Positions 1-4,682 of a stretch of 5,863 nucleotides of DNA are shown piece after piece (within the stretch, counting starts at the first letter, position 1; every line of letters starts with the position of its first letter). A model generated the notes under the pieces. It was not told where the DNA came from and searched no databases. It saw nothing but the letters and a program-made list of their open reading frames with translations. Both the position numbers and the translations under genes were made by a program. The stretch is from Pseudomonadota bacterium (GTDB lineage: Bacteria; Pseudomonadota; Alphaproteobacteria; Caulobacterales; Caulobacteraceae): NCBI GenBank assembly GCA_023445705.1, contig JAEXKM010000074.1:1-5863 (forward strand), in the 5' to 3' direction.

Positions 1-2
1 CT

Positions 3-1076
3 TCAGAACGCTTCGCCGATGTAGAAGTAGAAGGCTTGCGAGTCGTCGCCCACGGCGAAGTCGAGCGAGGCGTTGACGCCGTAAGCCTTGGAGGCGCGAA
101 GGCGGAGGCCTACGCCGGCCGCCGGCAGCAGGGCCGAGCCGAACTTCTCGATCGACGGCGAAACGCCGCCGACGCCGACGAAGGCCACTGCGCCCAGGCG
201 CCAGAAGAGGTCCCTGCGATACTCGACCTGGGCCGCGGCCATGAAGTGATCGCGATACTGGCCCGCGGTGTAGCCGCGCAGATCGTTGTTTTGGCCGAAC
301 ATGCATAGGTCGTAGAATGGCGCGCCGTGCCCGACGTCGCAGAGTGACACCCGGCCGGCTATGGCCGATTTCGGCGATAGCGATTTGTAGCCGTTCACCG
401 CGACCTGGAGCCGCGTGTAGTCGAAGTCGCTGCCGATTTCCTTGGCCGCCCGCAGCGCCTGTCCAGTGGCGTAGACGCCCTTGCGTGGCGCAAATTCGTT
501 GTCCCGGCTATCGAACTCGAAGGCCAAGCCCAGGGCCGACGTCTGGCTGTCCAGCTCCAGTTGGGGTAGCTCCAGGTCGGGGAACGGCAACTGTGTGAGG
601 TCGATGCTCGTCTTCAACTTGGCGCCGCGATAGCGGACACCGGCATAGGTTCGCGGTGCGACCCGATAGAGCGCCTCTGCCAGCCCCCCGATTGACTGCT
701 GGTCGATCGGGATGGATCGATTGCGGGCCCCGGCGTTTGCACCGATACCATAGAAGTCCAGCTTGAAGTCGCCGCCTCCGGCGCCTGCGGTGATCCGAAG
801 CTTGTCGTCCGCCAGGTGGGCCTTCTGAAAAACAGCGGCGGCCCAGCTCTTGGTGTCGGTGTAGAGCCCACCCACGCCGCTGATCCACGGCTGGGGTGAA
901 CTGCCGGGCGTGTAGATCGCCAGGGCCGCGACGCCGAGCCCGTTGCCCAGCGCCGGGTTGGACATGGGGATCGGCATCGCCACGATGCTGAGGTTCTTGT
1001 CGTTCTTCTCGCCGGGCGACTCGGCGAGCGCCGCGCCGGGCAGGGCGAGCGCACAAACAATACCAATCCAACTCAT
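3..1076 (-). CDS. POTRA-less Omp85-type (BamA/TamA-like) outer-membrane beta-barrel protein
   Basis: Predicted 357-residue outer-membrane barrel of the Omp85/surface-antigen (D15) superfamily. Seen in the sequence: an N-terminal hydrophobic leader ending PGAALA before ESPG; alternating hydrophobic/polar strands throughout; a DSRDN...P.KG block near residues 189-201; an LRGY motif near 266-269, matching the conserved RGF/Y tip of Omp85 loop 6; and a last strand ending FYFYIGEAF, a typical C-terminal-Phe signal for the BAM machine. There is no room for POTRA domains, so it is barrel only, unlike BamA or TamA. Two Cys (about 246 and 258) bracket the stretch just before LRGY. It is the last gene of the tight operon. 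The start at 1076 lies 4 bases after the upstream stop and gives a leader, but it lacks a clear Shine-Dalgarno and basic n-region residues. An ATG at 1127, overlapping the upstream gene, would add Lys/Arg and remains possible. Substrate and role are unknown. Confidence 0.87.
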   Translation of the reverse strand: MSWIGIVCALALPGAALAESPGEKNDKNLSIVAMPIPMSNPALGNGLGVAALAIYTPGSSPQPWISGVGGLYTDTKSWAAAVFQKAHLADDKLRITAGAGGGDFKLDFYGIGANAGARNRSIPIDQQSIGGLAEALYRVAPRTYAGVRYRGAKLKTSIDLTQLPFPDLELPQLELDSQTSALGLAFEFDSRDNEFAPRKGVYATGQALRAAKEIGSDFDYTRLQVAVNGYKSLSPKSAIAGRVSLCDVGHGAPFYDLCMFGQNNDLRGYTAGQYRDHFMAAAQVEYRRDLFWRLGAVAFVGVGGVSPSIEKFGSALLPAAGVGLRLRASKAYGVNASLDFAVGDDSQAFYFYIGEAF

Positions 1077-1080
1077 GGGG

Positions 1081-1650
1081 TCAGCCGGGCCGGTCGACCA
1101 CGACATAGACCACCGTGTCGCCTTCATAGCGCGGCGCATAGTAAGCGCCTCCGCAGCTATAATAGGTAAGGCCGCTGTACGGGTAAGGGGCGCAGCCAGG
1201 CGGGAGCGCGTAGTAGCGCGAGCCGACGACGGCGGAGGTGACTGCCGCCGAGGTTACGGCGGCCGCCGTGCCGAAGGCGACGCCGGCCGCCACCGGATGG
1301 TGATCGCCGTTCCAGCCCCAGCCGTTGTCGGCGTCGACGTTGATATTGACGTTGTTTCCGACGCGTACGTTGCCGGTGTTGATCCGCTCGTTGTGGTTCA
1401 CGGCGCGGTTGCCGACAGGCGCGGTGTTGACCCGGCCGGCGTTCACCTGGCGGCGCTCCATGTCGGGGGCTCGCCCGCCGCCGGCGTGCATCTCGGCCGG
1501 ACGGGCTACGTTCGCCCGGTGAGCGCCTTGCCCCTGGATGTTCGAGCGCGCGGTCGTGCGCACGCCGTTAGGGCGAGCGTCAGCAAACGTTGGCGCAAGT
1601 GCGAACAGGACGGTTGTGAGCCCGATCGCCGTAAAATGAGTTTTCAACAT
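1081..1650 (-). CDS. Small exported Asn/Tyr-rich protein of unknown function
   Basis: 189-residue protein that I cannot assign to a characterised family. Residues 1-25 form a signal peptide (Lys3, hydrophobic core, probable cleavage at ADA before RPN). Residues 26-68 are basic and Gly/Ala/Arg-rich, and 68-109 are Asn/Val-rich with short quasi-repeats (VNAGRVNT, NTGNVRVG, NNVNINVD). Then come a WGWNGDHH patch (111-118), an Ala/Val/Gly hydrophobic stretch (120-143) resembling a glycine-zipper or membrane segment, and a Tyr-rich tail with two Cys (153 and 166; PGCAPY and YYSCGGAYY), ending GDTVVYVVV. Similar YY-C-GG-YY tails occur in uncharacterised alphaproteobacterial secreted proteins (from memory, not checked). 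A purine-rich GAGAGCAGG sits just before the ATG and overlaps the stop region of the DUF2092 gene, so the two are probably co-translated. The likely location is periplasm or outer envelope; the function is not known. Confidence 0.82.
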   Translation of the reverse strand: MLKTHFTAIGLTTVLFALAPTFADARPNGVRTTARSNIQGQGAHRANVARPAEMHAGGGRAPDMERRQVNAGRVNTAPVGNRAVNHNERINTGNVRVGNNVNINVDADNGWGWNGDHHPVAAGVAFGTAAAVTSAAVTSAVVGSRYYALPPGCAPYPYSGLTYYSCGGAYYAPRYEGDTVVYVVVDRPG

Positions 1651-1659
1651 CCTGCTCTC

Positions 1660-2418
1660 TCACTGGCCTTGGGCTGCGACCTGGATCGCCTTGGCGCCTG
1701 GGGGCGGCTGAAAGGCGAAGGTCGTTGGTGCGAAGCTCGGATGGACGTTCCAGGCGAGATCGGCGGTGAATTGGGGGCGAGCTTCATCGGATCGGTCGAC
1801 GATGACGATCCGGCGCGGCGTAGGCTCCGGGCCGCGGGCAATCCAGATCTGCCAGTCGAAGCCCTGGTCACGGAACGCATACTGATCGGTGTCGACGCCA
1901 TTGATGCGCGCGGGACCGACGAGAATCCCTTCCTTCAGGTCGGAGACCCGTCCGCCGCCCGGTTCGCTCCAGCGAAACAGGTCGCGCAGCGGAATCTCTA
2001 TTCCATAGCGATCCGAGGCAAGGTCGAGGGTCTGGCGGATCGTCGCCGGCGCCGGCACCTGCCCGTAGTAGGACGTGCGGGGCGAGAAGACCGTGAGCTG
2101 CTTCCCGTCATAGATGAGGTGGCGGTTCTTATAGGCGTTCGTGCGCTCGATCACGAAGCCGTCGGGCCGTCTGACCTTGTAGACGACGTCTTCAGTGAGT
2201 TGGACCTTCTGACCGTCGTCCAGGACGATGTCGGCGCTGGTGGCGGCCTGAATCTCGAAAGCCTGGAGCGTGCCCAGATAGGCGCTCATACGCTGCAGCG
2301 CCTGTAGGGCCGCAGGATCGACGGCGCTCGGCGTATCCGCCTGTTGGGACAGGGCCGGCTGAGCCGTTGTGGCCAGAACGGCCAACGCTGCTCCAAGCCA
2401 TGCAAGTTTCCGGGTCAT
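1660..2418 (-). CDS. DUF2092 family exported protein
   Basis: 252-residue predicted periplasmic protein of the DUF2092 family. Residues 1-24 are a signal peptide (basic MTRK, hydrophobic core, probable cleavage ALS before QQ). The remainder fits the family: a helix with LQRMSAYLGTLQAF (about 41-54), strands with VYKVRRPDGF (79-88), an IYDGKQLTVFSP block (102-112), YYGQVPAP (117-124), and the diagnostic R..GFDWQIWIARG.EP.PRRIVI stretch (DWQIWI at 188-193). The family is thought to share the LolA/LolB-like half-barrel fold, which holds lipid-like ligands; no ligand is known for this branch. The ATG overlaps the upstream stop as ATGA, and GGAG lies 7 bases upstream, so translation is probably coupled to the DUF1254/DUF1214 gene. 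Together with the downstream outer-membrane barrel this suggests an envelope function, which is inference. Confidence 0.9.
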   Translation of the reverse strand: MTRKLAWLGAALAVLATTAQPALSQQADTPSAVDPAALQALQRMSAYLGTLQAFEIQAATSADIVLDDGQKVQLTEDVVYKVRRPDGFVIERTNAYKNRHLIYDGKQLTVFSPRTSYYGQVPAPATIRQTLDLASDRYGIEIPLRDLFRWSEPGGGRVSDLKEGILVGPARINGVDTDQYAFRDQGFDWQIWIARGPEPTPRRIVIVDRSDEARPQFTADLAWNVHPSFAPTTFAFQPPPGAKAIQVAAQGQ

Positions 2419-3734
2419 GACGAAGCTCCAAGTGAGGAGGAATGGCCCTCCTGAGACGAGGCGTGGGTGCGGGGCAGGGGGGTGAGTTGCGGAGGGGTCC
2501 AGAAGCCTTCCAGCACCGCTTTGGTGGGCCGATACAGCCGCAGCAGCAGGGTGAACTCGGCCGAGGGCGTCGGCAGCCAGTTGGCCGTTTCCATCCCCGG
2601 CGCGGCGTGCTGAATCAGAATCTCGACGACGCCGTCCGGGCCTGTGCGTACGTTCTCGTCGCGATCAAGGCTGCGCGGTTCGGCCGACAGGTCCCGGCTG
2701 TTGTGCGGAGAGTGAAGCGCGAGGCTCCAGCCATCGTCAGCCGGCGGCGCGTCATCGACGCCGAACGCCAGGAGATATTGAACCGAGCCTCGCAGGGGCC
2801 GGCCTTCGCTATCGCTGTCGCAGATATAGCTGATGACGTCTTCACGCGCTGGGGCGCCCAGGCTGGTTGCGGCGAAGGCGGCCCGGGTCAGCGCCAGCTC
2901 ATCCTCCGGAGGCGCGTGTTGGGCTCTCCAGCCTTGTGTGTTGCTAAGGCGTTTGAGCGCAGCATCCGTGATATCGCTGGCGGCGTCCCGGAAGCCTAGA
3001 CCGATCGCTTCATCCGTTGCGATGTCACGCGACGGTTCGGGATCGGACGAACCCAGCGCGACGCCGAGGCGCGCGAGCTTTTCGGAGATTTGAGGATCGG
3101 GGGGAGGGTTTCGCGCCAGCAAGACGGCGAGCCGATGCAGAAACTTGGGAGGATCGAGAGCGAGCACGGCCTCGACCACGCTTCGCGGCGGCATCTCGAC
3201 GGCCACTACATCCCGAGCGGGCCACGCGGTCTCGATTGATTGCCCTAGCAACAGGTCGCGCGCGGCTTCCTGCTCGGCGGGAGTCTTGGGCATGGCTCGC
3301 GTGATCATCCAACCCGTGGAGCCGGGCAGTCGCCAGACGTGGTCGGCGCCTTCGTGGGCGCCGATCCAGTCGGCGCCCACGACCGCAATGCGGGCCGAGG
3401 GGCGTGGCGGGGCCGGGAGCAATATCCGCTCGCCCCAAGCGTCGTAGAGCACGACGCACAACTGCCGCGCTTCGTCCGGCGGCCAGTCGATCATCACTGC
3501 GCCTTGCGAGACGTCCAGCCAGGCGCTCGTCGCCAGCGTGCGAGGGTCGTCATCATTGAGCCCGGGCGCGAGCAGGCCCGCCCGCGTGGGGAGCAGGCGG
3601 ATCGTATTCCCGCCCAGCGGATGCATGCGCCGCACCATGTCGGTGAGGACCAGCGGAAACCCAAGCACGACCGAATCGGCCGTGACCTGCCGAATTTCGG
3701 CCGTGGTCATCAGCGGGATTGGCGTTTGGGGCAT
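2415..3734 (-). CDS. DUF1254/DUF1214 domain protein, apparently without signal peptide
   Basis: 439-residue protein with two domains. The N-terminal part (about 10-160) resembles DUF1254: a GFPLVL..MVRR helix, SAWLDVSQGAVMIDWP, a VVLYDAWGER strand, and a VVGADWIGAHEG segment. Its NxDTxY-type motif is replaced by NDDDPRTLATSAW. The C-terminal part (about 336-416) is DUF1214: WSLALHSP, GPDGVVEILIQ, NWLPTP (from 385), LLLRLYRP (from about 396) and FWTPP (from 411). The middle holds an Ala/Asp-rich helical linker, and the end is a Ser-rich tail. Family members often carry an export signal, but none is seen here, so this copy may be cytoplasmic. The start at 3734 is supported by AGGAAGG six bases upstream, but that site lies inside a strong hairpin (3739-3756). 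It is first in the four-gene operon, and its stop overlaps the DUF2092 start by ATGA. The biochemical activity of the family is not established. Confidence 0.86.
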   Translation of the reverse strand: MPQTPIPLMTTAEIRQVTADSVVLGFPLVLTDMVRRMHPLGGNTIRLLPTRAGLLAPGLNDDDPRTLATSAWLDVSQGAVMIDWPPDEARQLCVVLYDAWGERILLPAPPRPSARIAVVGADWIGAHEGADHVWRLPGSTGWMITRAMPKTPAEQEAARDLLLGQSIETAWPARDVVAVEMPPRSVVEAVLALDPPKFLHRLAVLLARNPPPDPQISEKLARLGVALGSSDPEPSRDIATDEAIGLGFRDAASDITDAALKRLSNTQGWRAQHAPPEDELALTRAAFAATSLGAPAREDVISYICDSDSEGRPLRGSVQYLLAFGVDDAPPADDGWSLALHSPHNSRDLSAEPRSLDRDENVRTGPDGVVEILIQHAAPGMETANWLPTPSAEFTLLLRLYRPTKAVLEGFWTPPQLTPLPRTHASSQEGHSSSLGASS

Positions 3735-3738
3735 CTTC

Positions 3739-3756
3739 GCCTTCCTGTTGGAAGGC
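3739..3756 (-). promoter_or_regulatory. Hairpin sequestering the Shine-Dalgarno of the DUF1254/DUF1214 gene
   Basis: On the minus strand the 18 bases read GCCTTCC-AACA-GGAAGGC, a perfect 7-bp stem with a 4-base loop. GAAG and then the ATG at 3734 follow directly. The Shine-Dalgarno sequence (AGGAAGG, plus coordinates 3740-3746) is the last loop base plus most of the 3' arm. If this folds in the mRNA, ribosome access to the first operon gene would be restricted. The structure and its position are seen directly; a regulatory role (thermosensor, protein-relieved block or translational brake) is inference. Chance is possible in GC-rich DNA, because any SD paired to a CCTTCC looks like this. Confidence 0.55.
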
Positions 3757-3794
3757 CCAGGGTTTCAAGAGCTTGGCGAGCCGACCATCAGGTC

Positions 3795-3842
3795 AAACCC
3801 CCGCGCGACCCTGCCCACCATCCGATGCGGCGTGGCGGGGTT
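3795..3842 (-). terminator. Weak terminator-like inverted repeat after the response regulator
   Basis: Immediately after the response-regulator stop, the minus strand carries AACCCCGC, then about 30 bases with some internal pairing (CCAC/GTGG), then GCGGGGGTT and one more T. The arms pair over 8 bp with one bulged G. The T-run is only three long and the loop is large, so this is a poor intrinsic terminator. It could lower read-through from the regulator into the downstream operon or be only a chance GC-rich repeat. The rest of the 110-base gap (3735-3844) shows no convincing sigma-70 promoter; a TTGACC lacks a fitting -10 box. Confidence 0.25.
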
Positions 3843-3844
3843 CC

Positions 3845-4480
3845 TTAGGCGCGGATGAGATTGTGCTTGATCGCGAACCGGACGAATTCGGCCGCCGTGC
3901 GCACGTCGGCCTTTCGCATGGCCGCCGCGCGATGGCTCTCGACCGTCTTCACGCTGATCTTCAACAGGCGGGCGATCTGCTTGTTGGAATTGCCCTCCGC
4001 GATCAACTGCGCGACTTCGATCTCGCGCATGGTGAAGCTCTCGAGACGGGATCGCTTGCGCTCGCTGATCGCAGCTTCCAGCAGAAGTTCGGAGACGAAG
4101 GACGAAAAGTAGGGGCGATTGGCGCCTAGAGCCGAGATCGCCGCTTCGAGATGATCTTCGCTGTCGCTCTTGAGCAAATAGCCCCGGGCGCCGGCCGCCA
4201 GCCCCCCGCTCACCGTCTCGTCGTCGTCATGCATGGTGAACAGCAGGACGTTGGTCCGCGGAGACTCCTGGCGTAGTCGGCGCGTGACGATAATCCCGTT
4301 TAGTACGGGTAGGGAAATATCCAAGACCGCCACGTCCGGACGTTGTGACACAGCCAAGTCAAGGGCCGATTGGCCATCGGCGGCTTCACCGCAGACTTCC
4401 CAGCCCGGATGGCTCTCTATGATGTCCCTGATGCCGCGGCGGACTATTTCGTGGTCGTCCGCGATCAAAACCCTAAGCAT
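3845..4480 (-). CDS. NarL/FixJ (LuxR-type) response regulator transcription factor
   Basis: 211-residue two-component response regulator. The receiver domain (about 1-120) has every expected key residue: acidic pair Asp8/Asp9, phospho-acceptor Asp54 in VLDISLP, Thr82, and Tyr101 and Lys104 in GARGYLLKS. A linker leads to a LuxR-type helix-turn-helix (about 146-208): FTMREIEVAQLIAEG, then NKQIARLLKISVKTVESHR, whose second half is the recognition helix. The length is normal for the family. AAGGGG lies 5 bases before the ATG at 4480 and supports that start. It is divergent from the histidine kinase and upstream of, and co-directional with, the envelope operon. The likely action is phosphorylation by the neighbouring kinase followed by DNA binding, possibly including the palindrome at 4540-4559. 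The specific signal and target genes cannot be read from the sequence. Confidence 0.96.
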   Translation of the reverse strand: MLRVLIADDHEIVRRGIRDIIESHPGWEVCGEAADGQSALDLAVSQRPDVAVLDISLPVLNGIIVTRRLRQESPRTNVLLFTMHDDDETVSGGLAAGARGYLLKSDSEDHLEAAISALGANRPYFSSFVSELLLEAAISERKRSRLESFTMREIEVAQLIAEGNSNKQIARLLKISVKTVESHRAAAMRKADVRTAAEFVRFAIKHNLIRA

Positions 4481-4509
4481 CTCGGCCCCTTAATCGGTGA
4501 GCTCCCACA

Positions 4510-4525
4510 TCAGGAATACCCCTGA
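4510..4525. repeat. Short inverted repeat in the regulator leader
   Basis: TCAGG and CCTGA are perfect 5-bp arms separated by AATACC. The repeat lies 29 bases upstream of the regulator start codon. It may be a half-site pair or a small RNA hairpin, but arms this short arise often by chance. Confidence 0.25.
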
Positions 4526-4539
4526 GATCGAGCCGAGCG

Positions 4540-4559
4540 TATCGGTAATATCACCCATA
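4540..4559. promoter_or_regulatory. Imperfect 20-bp palindrome, candidate operator
   Basis: The sequence TATCGGTAATATCACCCATA pairs at 8 of 10 symmetric positions (mismatches at 4543/4556 and 4547/4552), with an ATAT centre. It lies 60 bases upstream of the regulator ATG and 123 bases upstream of the kinase ATG. The size and symmetry suit a dimeric NarL/FixJ-family regulator, so autoregulation is plausible. Binding is inference. Confidence 0.4.
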
Positions 4560-4655
4560 TACACTTTTTGCGCGAAACGTGCGATGGTCCTCGTCAAAGT
4601 GCAGAGGGGAGGGCGTTGAGTCGTAGGGCGCGCTAGCGATGAGCTGGCTCGCTGT

Positions 4656-4673
4656 CGCACCGTGTGCGGAGGG
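4656..4673 (+). promoter_or_regulatory. Kinase ribosome binding site abutting a small hairpin
   Basis: GGAGGG at 4668-4673, nine bases before the ATG at 4683, is a strong Shine-Dalgarno and fixes the kinase start. Just upstream, CGCAC-CGT-GTGCG (4656-4668) forms a perfect 5-bp inverted repeat whose last G is the first base of the Shine-Dalgarno. The ribosome site is convincing. A role for the hairpin is speculative. Confidence 0.6.
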
Positions 4674-4682
4674 CTGAACGCT

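Larger units (their letters stand above)
4481..4682. promoter_or_regulatory. Divergent intergenic control region between response regulator and kinase
   Basis: This 202-base gap must hold the promoters for both the leftward regulator and the rightward kinase. It is more AT-rich in its centre (about 4540-4570, including an ATAT-rich stretch and a run of five T at 4565-4569) than the flanking genes, as expected of promoter DNA. I find no pair of -35/-10 boxes with correct spacing on either strand: a TTGACG on the minus strand (4592-4597) has no suitable -10. In-frame stop TGA at 4617-4619 limits upstream extension of the kinase. Contained sites are listed separately. Confidence 0.7.

Noticed and set aside
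508..1071. Alternative minus-strand frames inside the barrel gene
   Set aside because: They overlap the frame that carries the leader, the LRGY motif and the terminal Phe. Their translations are Arg-rich with no protein-like pattern.
943..2307. A 454-codon plus-strand reading frame
   Set aside because: It lies antisense to three genes with clear signal peptides and family motifs. Its translation is Arg/Ala/Gly/Val-rich with no recognisable domain, as expected from antisense frames in GC-rich DNA.
3822..3844. GGAAC on the minus strand after the regulator, as a general-stress (EcfG-type) -35 box
   Set aside because: No CGTT-like -10 occurs 16-17 bases downstream.
3339..3848. A 169-codon plus-strand reading frame, with others nested across 3017-3858
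   Set aside because: Antisense to the DUF1254/DUF1214 gene, with Arg/Pro/His-rich low-complexity translation and no motif.
4631..4653. CGCTAGCG palindrome and AGCGA/TCGCT repeat in the kinase leader
   Set aside because: Short, GC-biased and overlapping one another; no clean stem with a reasonable loop can be drawn.
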